DNA from: Methylomusa anaerophila
GTDB lineage: Bacteria > Bacillota > Negativicutes > Sporomusales > Sporomusaceae
Direction of reading: 5' to 3'
NCBI RefSeq assembly: GCF_003966895.1
Contig: NZ_AP018449.1
Span: 937,424-1,001,423 of the forward strand
Length of the DNA: 64,000 nucleotides
Positions 49,133-57,828 of this stretch are shown here, piece after piece. A program made the position numbers and the translations under genes. Positions within the stretch are counted from its first letter, which is position 1; each line of letters opens with the position of its first letter. Under the pieces are notes generated by a model. That model was not told the origin of the DNA and did not search any database. It saw only the letters and a list, made by a program, of their open reading frames with translations.

Positions 49133-50179
49133 ATGCGTATCAGAGAAGTTAAGGCTGGAATGGTCCTGTCGCAGGATGTAATTGATGAATCAGGAAAGTT
49201 TCTATTAAATAAAGGTATTACATTAACGGAGAGTTATATCAGCCGGCTGCGGAGTTTAGGCTTCCATGAGATTCCCGTGTTGGATCCTTATGCCGCAAGC
49301 CTGAAGCAAAATACGGTAATTACCAGGGATTTGCGCCGGAAACTTTCTGATTGTTTTCGCGATCTATATGCGCTAAAAACCACTAAAATGCGGGAAACAA
49401 AGCTTCCTGCCAATTATATAAATAAACTCCGCCCCTTTCTTAATAAAGTAATTGAGGAAACGGGAAGCAAACTGGGTTATATCAACGATCTGCAAATCCG
49501 CGAACCCGGCAAAGGGGAAGTAACTCACGCAGTCAATGTCTGCCTGCTGTCAGTCACCGCGGGGTTATATCTCAAATATCCCCGGCCGGTTCTTTTCGAT
49601 CTTGCTTTGGGGGCGATGCTGCATGATGTGGGCAAACTACTGACTGCCAACGAGCATAAAGCCAGACTGGATGAGAATAAAATTCATACCGTTCTTGGCG
49701 CCCAACTGCTTAGCAGCAACAAAACTGCCGAAGTGGCGGCACGAATTGCCGCCGAGCATCATGAACGTTACGACGGCCTGGGGTTACCTTACGGACTTAC
49801 CGGCAAGAGCCTGCATCCGCTGTCCCGCCTCGTCGCCATTGCCGATTATTTCGACAACGCCATGAAAAAAACGACATCTTCCGATATTTCCCGTCAGGAA
49901 GTGGTGGAAGACATGCTGTCCGGCGGCCATACCAGGTTTGACCTGAATCTGTTAAGAGCGTTTTTCCACATAACGCCGGTCTATCCTGTCGGCAGCCTGG
50001 TGCGTCTAAATACCCGCCAACTGGCATATGTGGTAAAAAACAAGATTCATTATTCGACAAGGCCTACCATTCGCCTGGTTGAACGTAATCCGGCCACATC
50101 CCGGATCGAAGTGTCCAAGAAAGATTTAGACTTGATTTTTAAACCAAACGTAACTATCGCGGATATACTATCAGAATGA
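49133..50179 (+). CDS. HD-GYP domain phosphodiesterase-like protein
   Basis: A 348-aa protein with an N-terminal region (about 1-110) typical of DUF3391-like leaders and a C-terminal HD-GYP domain. Motifs: MLHDVGKLL (HD), then HTVLGAQLL and AAEHHERYDGLGLPYGLTG (HHExxDGxGxP). The GYP triad reads GLP here, so the c-di-GMP-binding tyrosine is changed; catalytic metal residues look intact. Such proteins hydrolyse c-di-GMP; with GLP the activity is less certain. Divergent from a GGDEF protein, an apparent make-and-break pair. Start ATG 49133 follows GGAGG. A strong terminator follows. Confidence 0.88.
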   Translation: MRIREVKAGMVLSQDVIDESGKFLLNKGITLTESYISRLRSLGFHEIPVLDPYAASLKQNTVITRDLRRKLSDCFRDLYALKTTKMRETKLPANYINKLRPFLNKVIEETGSKLGYINDLQIREPGKGEVTHAVNVCLLSVTAGLYLKYPRPVLFDLALGAMLHDVGKLLTANEHKARLDENKIHTVLGAQLLSSNKTAEVAARIAAEHHERYDGLGLPYGLTGKSLHPLSRLVAIADYFDNAMKKTTSSDISRQEVVEDMLSGGHTRFDLNLLRAFFHITPVYPVGSLVRLNTRQLAYVVKNKIHYSTRPTIRLVERNPATSRIEVSKKDLDLIFKPNVTIADILSE

Positions 50180-50225
50180 AGCAAGAAGCGCCTCAACGCA
50201 GTGTGAGGCGCTTCTTGCTTCATTC
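50176..50225 (+). terminator. Long intrinsic terminator after the HD-GYP gene
   Basis: GAAGCAAGAAGCGCCTCA (50178-50195) pairs exactly with TGAGGCGCTTCTTGCTTC (50204-50221) across an 8-base loop; the stem begins within the last codons and stop of the gene. No long T run follows, but the 18-bp stem is very stable. Confidence 0.75.
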
Positions 50226-50275
50226 CTGCTATTTGTATTAATATTATTATATATTATTTAAAAGTTGGTGAATGG

Positions 50276-52483
50276 ATGTTTCTTAGTGATATTCCAAATC
50301 TTATCGCCCGTGAGCTCAATATAAAACCGCAGCAGGTAACGGCGGCAGCCAGTCTGTTGGATGACGGCAATACCGTGCCGTTTATAGCCCGTTACCGGAA
50401 AGAAGCCACCGGTGAACTTGATGAAGAAAAAATCCGGATAATTGAGGAACGAACCCAATATCTCCGGAATCTGGTTAAACGACAAGAGGAAATTCTCGCG
50501 AGCATAGAAGCGCAAGGCAAACTTTCCCCCGAACTCTCCCAGGCTATTCAGGCGGCAGCCAAACTGCAGGAACTGGAAGACTTATATCTGCCGTACCGGC
50601 CCAAAAAACGAACCCGCACTCAAATTGCACGGGAAAAAGGGCTGGAACCCTTGGCGGAACTTATCCTGGCCCAAGAAGCTACGGAAGGTGACTTACCTGC
50701 CATTGCAGCCGGATATCTGAACCCGGAGCAGGACATTGAATCTGCCGCGGCGGCGATTGCCGGCGCCATGGATATTATTGCCGAAACAGTCAGTGAACGG
50801 GCCGACATCCGTTCCTTGCTGCGGCAGCAATTGTGGCAAACCGGCGAGATAACCGCCGAACTGGCCGGCGGCGGGGAAAAAAGCGATAACAAAGAAAATA
50901 AAGAGAATAAAGAAATAAAAGAATTTTATATGTACAAAGAATATCGCGAACCGGTAAAACGCATGCCTCCCCATCGTATCCTGGCCGTTAACCGCGGCGA
51001 AAACAAAGGTATCCTGAAAGTCAGCCTGGTTGCCGCCCATGATACCAATATTGATTTAATCGCCCGCACGGTTCTCAAGGCGCCTTCCATTTTCACGTCA
51101 ACCATCCTTGACGCCATCGCCGATAGCTATAAACGGCTGCTATTCCCCGCCCTGGAACGGGAAATCCGCTCCCTCCTTACCGAAAACGCGGCCAAACAGG
51201 CCATCCGCGTATTTGGTTTAAACCTGCGGCAACTCCTGCTGCAAGCGCCGTTAGCCGGCTATACGGTAATGGGTCTTGACCCGGGCTATCGCACAGGCTG
51301 CAAAATGGCTGTGGTTGACCCCACCGGCGCAATGCTTGCTACCAATATCCTATACATCACCATGAGCGAAGCCCAGCAGCAACAGGCAGCTGCCAAAGCC
51401 CTGGAAGCAATAAAAAAATACGGCGTAAATTTAATTGCCATCGGCAATGGCACTGCGTCCTACGAAACGGAAGAATTCGTCGCCAAACTGATTAACGAAA
51501 ACAATCTTGACCTGCGGTACCTGATTGTCAACGAAGCCGGCGCATCGGTGTACTCCGCCTCCAGGCTGGCCAAAGACGAACTGCCCGACCTGGACGTTTC
51601 CCTCCGCGGCGCCATATCCATCGCCCGCCGGGTGCAGGATCCGCTGGCCGAATTGGTCAAAATCGATCCCAAGTCCATCGGGGTCGGCCAGTATCAGCAT
51701 GATGTAAATCAGAAAGAACTGGGCGGCACTCTGGCCAACGTAGTGGAATCCTGCGTTAACCATGTGGGGGTGGAACTAAACACCGCCTCGCCGGCCCTCC
51801 TGACCTATGTCGCCGGCATTAACGCCTCAATTGCGAAAAATATTGTGGCTTACCGCAATGAAAACGGGCGGTTCATAAATCGCAGGCAACTTTTAAAAGT
51901 TCCCCGCCTAGGACCCGCCGCCTTTACCCAGTGCGCCGGTTTTCTGCGCATCGCCGTTGCGGAAAACCCGCTGGATAACACGCCGGTGCACCCGGAATCT
52001 TATTCCCTGGCTGAAGCCATTTTAAATCATCTGGGCTTTACCACCGGGGATTTGCAGGACAAAGACCGCCTGGCAACGGTTCAGGCCAAAGCTCCGGCTG
52101 CCGATGCCGCGGCTCTGGCGGCCGGACTCGACGCCGGCGAACCAACGGTGCGGGATATTTTAGCCGCCCTGGCCAAACCGGGGCGCGACCCCCGCGAAGA
52201 CGTTCCGCCGCCGCAAACCCGGAAAAACATTGTGAAGCTGTCCGACATTATCCCCGGCACCATTGTCAAAGGCACAGTTCATAATGTAACCGACTTCGGC
52301 GCCTTCGTGGACATCGGCATCAAAATCAACGGCCTGATTCACCGTTCAGAACTTAGTCACAAACCCTTCCGTCATCCCATTGACGTAATCTCGGTAGGTG
52401 ACGTAATCGATTGCCTGGTCATCAGCGTGGATGAAGAACGCCAAAGAATCGGATTAAGCCTCAAGCAAGTTAAGCAGGCATAA
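50276..52483 (+). CDS. tex: Tex RNA-binding transcription accessory protein
   Basis: A 735-aa Tex protein, which binds nucleic acids and supports transcription and stress tolerance. Domains: N-terminal helical HTH (GNTVPFIARYRKEATGELDEE), YqgF-like RNase H fold from about 340 (YTVMGLDPGYRTGCKMAVVD), helix-hairpin-helix repeats (YVAGINASIAKNIVAYRN, about 515-560), and a C-terminal S1 domain (GTIVKGTVHNVTDFGAFVDIG). A lysine/glutamate/asparagine run KSDNKENKENKEIKEF (about 205-220) interrupts the normally conserved linker, perhaps by triplet-repeat expansion. Start ATG 50276 (weak ribosome-binding site). Confidence 0.93.
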   Translation: MFLSDIPNLIARELNIKPQQVTAAASLLDDGNTVPFIARYRKEATGELDEEKIRIIEERTQYLRNLVKRQEEILASIEAQGKLSPELSQAIQAAAKLQELEDLYLPYRPKKRTRTQIAREKGLEPLAELILAQEATEGDLPAIAAGYLNPEQDIESAAAAIAGAMDIIAETVSERADIRSLLRQQLWQTGEITAELAGGGEKSDNKENKENKEIKEFYMYKEYREPVKRMPPHRILAVNRGENKGILKVSLVAAHDTNIDLIARTVLKAPSIFTSTILDAIADSYKRLLFPALEREIRSLLTENAAKQAIRVFGLNLRQLLLQAPLAGYTVMGLDPGYRTGCKMAVVDPTGAMLATNILYITMSEAQQQQAAAKALEAIKKYGVNLIAIGNGTASYETEEFVAKLINENNLDLRYLIVNEAGASVYSASRLAKDELPDLDVSLRGAISIARRVQDPLAELVKIDPKSIGVGQYQHDVNQKELGGTLANVVESCVNHVGVELNTASPALLTYVAGINASIAKNIVAYRNENGRFINRRQLLKVPRLGPAAFTQCAGFLRIAVAENPLDNTPVHPESYSLAEAILNHLGFTTGDLQDKDRLATVQAKAPAADAAALAAGLDAGEPTVRDILAALAKPGRDPREDVPPPQTRKNIVKLSDIIPGTIVKGTVHNVTDFGAFVDIGIKINGLIHRSELSHKPFRHPIDVISVGDVIDCLVISVDEERQRIGLSLKQVKQA

Positions 52484-52508
52484 GGGGCAGGCATTTGTCA
52501 AAATGCGA

Positions 52509-52544
52509 GAATCCCCCGCCGCCTGTATAGGCGCCGGAGGATTC
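52509..52544. terminator. Bidirectional hairpin between tex and fchA
   Basis: GAATCCCCCGCCGCCT and AGGCGCCGGAGGATTC pair around GTAT with few mismatches. It lies between convergent genes tex and fchA and overlaps the fchA stop codon; probably terminates both. Confidence 0.6.
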
Positions 52545-53190
52545 ACTCTTCCCCCATGACAGTAAACGTTTGACGGCTATAAACTTGCTTTTCCATTGTG
52601 TTTTTTAGTTCATCCGCCGCGCGGCGGATGTCATGGATCTGTGTTTTTAAGGAGCCGACCAGCGCCTCGTCCTCAAGTTCATTCAGATTAATCGCGGTGC
52701 TGAGAAGTGCGCTCATTACCCCGGCGTGGCCCATTAGCACCCCGGCCATTAGATCGCTGATTACCATCTCGTCCATCTGATCCATTACCGCTTTGCTGAT
52801 TTTTATGGCTTCAAGACAGGCGTGCGCGGTGTTGAGCGGCACTTCGGCAGCCTGCCGCAGGAATCTTTGTATAGCAGCATCTTGGCTCTGCCTGGCAGCC
52901 GGAGTATCGGCAGCCAGATCTACGGCAGCGAGAAGCGCTGTCAAGGCTGAAGCATCGCGGTCAATCAGAACAGAAAGTTCCCTGTGCAATCGAGCCAGAG
53001 CAGCCTGCTTGGCGGCAAGAAATTCCCGGTTTTTTACCAGTTTAGCCGTTTGCAGCGAATAATTGACCGCCATTTCGGCCAGACCAACCGCCAAAACCCC
53101 GGTTAAGGCAGCCGTGCTGCCCCCGCCGGGAGGCGCTTCTTCCGACGCCAGTTTCGCGGCATATTCACCGATAGTTAATGAACTTAGCAT
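52543..53190 (-). CDS. fchA: Formimino-/methenyl-THF cyclodeaminase (FchA family)
   Basis: A 215-aa FTCD_C-type protein that releases ammonia from formimino-THF or hydrolyses methenyl-THF, moving one-carbon units onto folate. The start TIGEYAAKLASEEAPPGGGSTAALTG carries the glycine-rich SxxPxPGGGS-like loop (here EEAPPGGGS), followed by helices with VGLAEMAVNYS and the C-terminal EALVGSLKTQIHDIRRAAD. Start ATG 53190 follows GGAGGG. It lies downstream of hutH, consistent with one-carbon salvage from histidine-derived formiminoglutamate; other hut genes are not in the window. Confidence 0.87.
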   Translation of the reverse strand: MLSSLTIGEYAAKLASEEAPPGGGSTAALTGVLAVGLAEMAVNYSLQTAKLVKNREFLAAKQAALARLHRELSVLIDRDASALTALLAAVDLAADTPAARQSQDAAIQRFLRQAAEVPLNTAHACLEAIKISKAVMDQMDEMVISDLMAGVLMGHAGVMSALLSTAINLNELEDEALVGSLKTQIHDIRRAADELKNTMEKQVYSRQTFTVMGEE

Positions 53191-53214
53191 TTGGAACCCT
53201 CCGTAACTATATTT

Positions 53215-53279
53215 AGAAGTCAGAATGCGAGAATGGTCGTTTCGAAGTATTCTGACTTCTGACTCCTGACTTCTGAATA
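53215..53279. repeat. AGTCAGAAT-type repeat, family P6, copy b
   Basis: AGAAGTCAGAATGCGAGAAT and ATTCTGACTTCTGACTCCTG are inverted relatives, similar to the tract at 42753-42843. Lies between hutH and fchA. Confidence 0.5.
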
Positions 53280-53297
53280 CCGCTTATGAAACACAGC

Positions 53298-54839
53298 TTA
53301 ATAGGCGCTGATCTCGCCTACAGCCTCCTCCACGGCCCTGATCAAACGGCCGCTGCTGATTAATTGATAAATGGCCTCAATATCCGGAGCAGGAACACGA
53401 TCTTCATCCCAATGAGGAACACGGTCGCGAATGGCCTTATGAGCCGCCGCCGTGCCGGTTCCAGGAACGAAAGGAAGCAAAAAGTCGATTCCCTGACATG
53501 CCGCCAATAATTCAATTGCCAAAACATAACGAACGTTTTCCAATATTTCCCGCGCTTGGCGGGCAGCAATAGTGCCCATACTTACATGGTCCTCCTGATT
53601 GGCCGACGTGGGAATGGAATCAACACAGGCGGGATGAGCCAGGACTTTGTTCTCCGACACCAGCGAAGCCGCGGTGTACTGAGTAATCATCAGACCGGAA
53701 TCAATGCCGGGATAGGCAGTTAAAAAGGGTGGCAATTCGCTCAGATGAGAATCCAGCATACGGCTGATGCGCCGTTCGGCAATACTTCCCGCTTCCGCCA
53801 GCGCCAGCTTAAGATAATCCATGGCCAGCGCCACCGGCTGACCATGAAAGTTACCGCCGGAAATCACTTCGCCGGTATCCGGCATGATAAGGGGGTTGTC
53901 GGTTGCCGCGTTCACTTCTATCGTAAGCGCCTCCATCACCCGGCGCAGCGCATCTTTGGATGCCCCGTGAACCTGGGAGACACAGCGCAGGGAATAGGCG
54001 TCCTGTACCTTGTGGCAATCCGTATGCGAGGCAATGATGGCGCTATCCGCGGTAAGTTTTAAAATATTGGCTGCTGTTTTGGCTTGTCCCGGATGAGGCC
54101 TTACCCGGGCAATGCGCGGATCAAAGGCCGCCCGGGTTCCTTTCAGCGCTTCCAGGGACAAAGCGGCGGCAATGTCGGCCACTTGCATGAGTTCACAGGC
54201 ATCAAACCAGGTCAGAACCCCCACTGCGGTCATAATCTGTGTACCGTTAATAAGAGCCAGGCCTTCCTTGCCGCCGGGACTTAGCGGCTCAATCCCGGCC
54301 CGGTCCAGAGCCGCTTGTCCACTAACCAGTTCGCCGTTTACAATTGCCTGGCCTTCCCCCATCATTACCAAAGCAATATGGGACAAAGGAGCCAAGTCGC
54401 CGCTGGCGCCTACCGATCCTTTACAGGGAACAGCGGGATATACTCCCTTGTTCAGCATCTCCAGCAATTTGTCCACTGTTTGCGGCCGAATTCCGGAATA
54501 GCCTTTCGTCAATGAATTGGCCCTGAGCAGCATGGCGGCTCGCACCGCATCTTCCGGCAAAAACTCACCGACTCCCGCAGCGTGGCTCAGGATAAGGTTG
54601 CGTTGCAGCTTTTCCCGCTCATGCCGGGAAATAAATATTGTGCTGAATTCCCCGAAACCGGTGGATATTCCATACACCGGCGTCTCCGCTGCCAGCACCT
54701 TTTCCACAATGGCCCGGCTGGCGGCAATGCGCTGCCGTCCCAACTCGCTTATCGTCACAGCAGCATGATCCCGCGCCACAGCTATAACATCTTTAATCGA
54801 TAACGAATCTCCATCCAAAACTATTGGATTATCCGGCAA
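53298..54839 (-). CDS. hutH: Histidine ammonia-lyase
   Basis: About 513 aa, the size of HutH, which deaminates L-histidine to urocanate. The MIO prosthetic group would form from Ala-Ser-Gly in GSVGASGDLAPLSH (about residue 143). Other conserved parts: VYGISTGFGEF, RANSLTKGYSG, NFHGQPVALAMD, and TSANQEDHVSMG. I choose the TTG at 54839 (LPDNPIVLDGDSLSIKD) because GGAGGT lies six bases upstream and the protein then begins like HutH; the track start GTG at 54878 overlaps the fakA stop. Third gene of the fakB-fakA-hutH-fchA run. Confidence 0.92.
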   Translation of the reverse strand: MPDNPIVLDGDSLSIKDVIAVARDHAAVTISELGRQRIAASRAIVEKVLAAETPVYGISTGFGEFSTIFISRHEREKLQRNLILSHAAGVGEFLPEDAVRAAMLLRANSLTKGYSGIRPQTVDKLLEMLNKGVYPAVPCKGSVGASGDLAPLSHIALVMMGEGQAIVNGELVSGQAALDRAGIEPLSPGGKEGLALINGTQIMTAVGVLTWFDACELMQVADIAAALSLEALKGTRAAFDPRIARVRPHPGQAKTAANILKLTADSAIIASHTDCHKVQDAYSLRCVSQVHGASKDALRRVMEALTIEVNAATDNPLIMPDTGEVISGGNFHGQPVALAMDYLKLALAEAGSIAERRISRMLDSHLSELPPFLTAYPGIDSGLMITQYTAASLVSENKVLAHPACVDSIPTSANQEDHVSMGTIAARQAREILENVRYVLAIELLAACQGIDFLLPFVPGTGTAAAHKAIRDRVPHWDEDRVPAPDIEAIYQLISSGRLIRAVEEAVGEISAY

Positions 54840-54878
54840 ATGTCTACCTCCAATTGTCAAGTATTCAGAGTAATCCAC

Positions 54879-56555
54879 TCACTCCACGCTTACAATAAAC
54901 TGGTAATGGGGCTGACCGCCATAGTATACTTCCACTGCGGCCGGGCCGACCTGTTCCGTCAGATATTCAGCTACCGGCTCCACGTCGCGGGGAGTCAATT
55001 CAGCCCCGTAATATAAAGTCACTACCTCGGTGTTTGTATCTGTCAGTTTTTCCACAAGGCCGCACAGTACATCAATGAGCTGATGGGACCAAATTACTAC
55101 GTTGCTGTCAATGACACCGATATAGGCGCCGGCAGGAGCCAGTTCTCCCGCCACCATACTGTCTCTGACAGCCACTGTCAGGCTGCCGGCTTTTACCCTT
55201 GCCTGCGCCTCCGTCATCCGGGCGACGTTGGCGCTTAGACTGTGGTCCGGGTTGAAAGCCAGTATAGCCGCCAATCCCTGCGGCACATTGACGGTAGGAA
55301 CAATCTCAACTTGCTCGCCCAGCAGTTTTTTGACCTGGGCCACAGCCAGCACAATATTCTTGTTATTAGGCAAAATAATATACTTTTCACTATTGCCGTT
55401 ATGAACCGCGGTAATAAAATCCTCCACCGGCGGATTCATGGTCTGCCCGCCGTCAATAATAATGGCAGCCCCGGCCTGGCGCATAATTTCGGCCAGACCG
55501 TCACCGGCAACGGCGGTAATGACGCCAATACCGCTCCGTTTGGTCATTGCACTTTCCCCGGCTGCCGGCCGGTCAGGCACTTTTGTTGCAACGGTTCCTG
55601 CGGGCAAGGTAGATTGCCAATCCCGGTGCTGGTCCGCCATGTTATCAATTTTAATATTATGCAAAGTTCCCCAGGTAATTGCCGCTTCCAATACCGCTCC
55701 CGGGTGAGCGGTATGAATATGAACCTTCACAAACCGGTCGCCTTCGGCCAATACCAGCGAATCTCCCATAGGCGCCAATTGGCGTTTTACTTCAGCAAAA
55801 CCCACCTGACAGGGTTTAACGATAAATTCAGTACAATAAGGATGCGAGATGTTTACCGTTTCCACCGGGCCTGCTACTGTCAGCGTCCGGCCAAAATCAG
55901 CTTCCGGGCCGTCAAACCGTCCTTCCAGTCCATCAAGACAGCCTGCAAGAAAAACAATCAGCCCTTGGCCGCCCGCATCTACCACCCCCGCCGCCTTCAA
56001 GAGCGGCAACAACTCCGGCGTACGCTCAAGTTCCCCCCGCCCGGCGCTGATAGCTTCCTTAAGAATATCGGCAAAAGGCGCTTTATCCCTGACCGCCCGC
56101 CGGGTTCCCTTGGCAATCCCCTTGGCAACGGTAAGTATTGTTCCTTCCACCGGTCTGGCTACCGCCCGGTAAGCATAAAGTACCCCGTATTGGAAAGCCT
56201 TGCCCAGTTCGGTGGAAGTAGCCTGCTCTTTGCCGGCCAATCCCCGGGCGATACCGCGGAGCAATTGGGATAAGATAACCCCCGAATTTCCCCGGGCGCC
56301 CATAATGGCGCTGTCGGCCGCCCGCTTGCTTAGCGAACCGATCCCCTCATCCGGCGCTTCCGCTATCGCCTTGGCTACCGCACCTAAAGTGAGCATCATG
56401 TTGGTGCCTGTATCACCGTCAGGTACCGGAAAGACATTAAGGCTGTTAATATAATCATGTTCACGCAAAAACGCGCTGTAAGCAGCGGAAATCATGCGAC
56501 GAAAATCTTTCCCGCTTATTACTTCGGTATTGGTTATCACTGAGGCTGATTGCAT
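54879..56555 (-). CDS. fakA: Fatty acid kinase, FakA (DAK phosphatase/kinase) family
   Basis: A ~558-aa protein. The N-terminal DAK2 (DhaL-like) kinase domain has the nucleotide motif NVFPVPDGDTGTNMMLTL (about 30-50) and ADSAIMGARGNSGVILSQLLRG; the middle and C-terminal FakA domain binds FakB (ITAVAGDGLAEIM, LPNNKNIVLAVAQ). It phosphorylates fatty acids delivered by FakB for phospholipid synthesis. ATG 56555 is preferred because CAGGAGGTC precedes it. Follows fakB by about 44 bp; the two are co-transcribed. Confidence 0.9.
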   Translation of the reverse strand: MQSASVITNTEVISGKDFRRMISAAYSAFLREHDYINSLNVFPVPDGDTGTNMMLTLGAVAKAIAEAPDEGIGSLSKRAADSAIMGARGNSGVILSQLLRGIARGLAGKEQATSTELGKAFQYGVLYAYRAVARPVEGTILTVAKGIAKGTRRAVRDKAPFADILKEAISAGRGELERTPELLPLLKAAGVVDAGGQGLIVFLAGCLDGLEGRFDGPEADFGRTLTVAGPVETVNISHPYCTEFIVKPCQVGFAEVKRQLAPMGDSLVLAEGDRFVKVHIHTAHPGAVLEAAITWGTLHNIKIDNMADQHRDWQSTLPAGTVATKVPDRPAAGESAMTKRSGIGVITAVAGDGLAEIMRQAGAAIIIDGGQTMNPPVEDFITAVHNGNSEKYIILPNNKNIVLAVAQVKKLLGEQVEIVPTVNVPQGLAAILAFNPDHSLSANVARMTEAQARVKAGSLTVAVRDSMVAGELAPAGAYIGVIDSNVVIWSHQLIDVLCGLVEKLTDTNTEVVTLYYGAELTPRDVEPVAEYLTEQVGPAAVEVYYGGQPHYQFIVSVE

Positions 56556-56599
56556 CGACTGACCTCCTGGAGGCTGGTTATAAATGCCTCCCAATTCAT

Positions 56600-57448
56600 C
56601 TATTCTACTTCGAAAATAAGTCCGGTTACGCCGGGACCCACATGGGAGCTAATGACAGCTCCGATATCGCCGGTAACAATATCGATACGGGGATATCGCT
56701 CCTGGACTTTTTGATAGATTGCCTGTGCCGCTTCCGGGACTTCACCATGGGCGACGCCAATATACTTCAGTTTATCATATTTATAAAGTTCCGCCAGCAT
56801 GCGAGCCTGCGCCCGCGCTGTGGTCCGGACTTTGTCAAGCACTTGTATTTTTCCGTCCACCAAATATAATATCGGCTTTATTTGCAAAATGGAGCCAAAT
56901 AGGGCTGCCGCACCGCCGATTCGCCCGCCTTTATGCAAGTACTCCAGGGTACTGGGAACAAAAAAGGTGTGTGTCTTGCGGCTGCTCGCCGTGAGCCGGT
57001 CCGCGATATCCCCGGCGGCTTCCCCTGCCTGGGCCATTGTCAGCGCCGTCTCCGCCAGCTTAATCATCCCTAGGCTGGTGGTGCCGGAATCCACCACAAA
57101 GATGTTCCGGCTGTTCTTCATCCCCCTGGCTACCGCCCGGGCGCTGTCAACAGTGCCACTGACGCCGCCTGACAAACCAATCATAATGACAAAATCGCCT
57201 GCTTCCGCCGGCGCAAAAGCTTTGGCAAAATCACCGGGGGAAGGCTGCGAAGTCTGAGGGTGTACCCCTTTCTCCCGCACCAGCCGGAAAAGATCGGCAT
57301 TAGTCAATTCCGTCTCATTCCACTCTTCACCGCCAATAATTATTTTAAGAGGAACGACAGACAGGTTATCAAATTTTTCCAGCATTGTCGGCGGCACTTT
57401 GGCCGTACTGTCAACAACTATATGTATTTTTGCATTCGTCTCTGACAC
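56600..57448 (-). CDS. fakB: DegV/FakB fatty-acid-binding protein
   Basis: A ~282-aa DegV-family protein, binding a fatty acid between two domains. Signatures are HIVVDSTAKVPP at the start, VHPQTSQPSPGDFAKAF (the TSQPSP loop that coordinates the carboxylate), MIGLSGGVSGTVDSAR and VVDSGTTSLGM, then THTFFVPSTLEYLHKGGRIG. The GTG at 57448 is preferred, following AGAGGGGTC. First gene of the run with fakA. Confidence 0.92.
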   Translation of the reverse strand: MSETNAKIHIVVDSTAKVPPTMLEKFDNLSVVPLKIIIGGEEWNETELTNADLFRLVREKGVHPQTSQPSPGDFAKAFAPAEAGDFVIMIGLSGGVSGTVDSARAVARGMKNSRNIFVVDSGTTSLGMIKLAETALTMAQAGEAAGDIADRLTASSRKTHTFFVPSTLEYLHKGGRIGGAAALFGSILQIKPILYLVDGKIQVLDKVRTTARAQARMLAELYKYDKLKYIGVAHGEVPEAAQAIYQKVQERYPRIDIVTGDIGAVISSHVGPGVTGLIFEVE

Positions 57449-57548
57449 GTAAAGACCCCTCTTCCCCAAAGCCATAACTATAGTTTAGCAAAAATTATAC
57501 GCCAAATATACAAAAATTTGTCATGAATAATTGATAATTATAAATTAT

Positions 57549-57666
57549 ATATGTCGTATTAAAGAATTCACATCCGAGGTATTAGGATAAGCTGAGGTTA
57601 AGCGACAGCGTCGAAGCGTTCCTAAATACCCGGATATCATTTCAATTCTTTAATGCGTTCCCTATA
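57549..57666. repeat. Interspersed palindromic element, family P3, copy c (diverged)
   Basis: The core AAGCTGAGGTTAAGCGACAG then CGTCGAAGCGTTCC matches copies a and b, but the arms have changed: AAAGAATTCACATCCGAGGT pairs imperfectly with ATTTCAATTCTTT-side sequence. Length is preserved while the arm sequence is not, suggesting that pairing is what is kept. Confidence 0.6.
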
Positions 57667-57828
57667 GCTAAAATTATATATTTTTTACATACTATATACG
57701 CTGATTATGAAAATTATTCGCGAAAAATGGGTAATTGTGGGCAATAACTACACAGATTAAAAGGAAACGGGAGATATACGGCGAAATTATACCTTTGCAA
57801 AGCCCAAAGTGATGATGAGGAGTATACT

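Noticed and set aside
50880..50930. Frameshift in tex at the KENKEN run
   Set aside because: The frame is preserved on both sides and all domains follow in order, so this is an in-frame insertion.
55242..56273. 343-aa plus-strand frame opposite fakA
   Set aside because: Antisense shadow; fakA on the minus strand has all family motifs.
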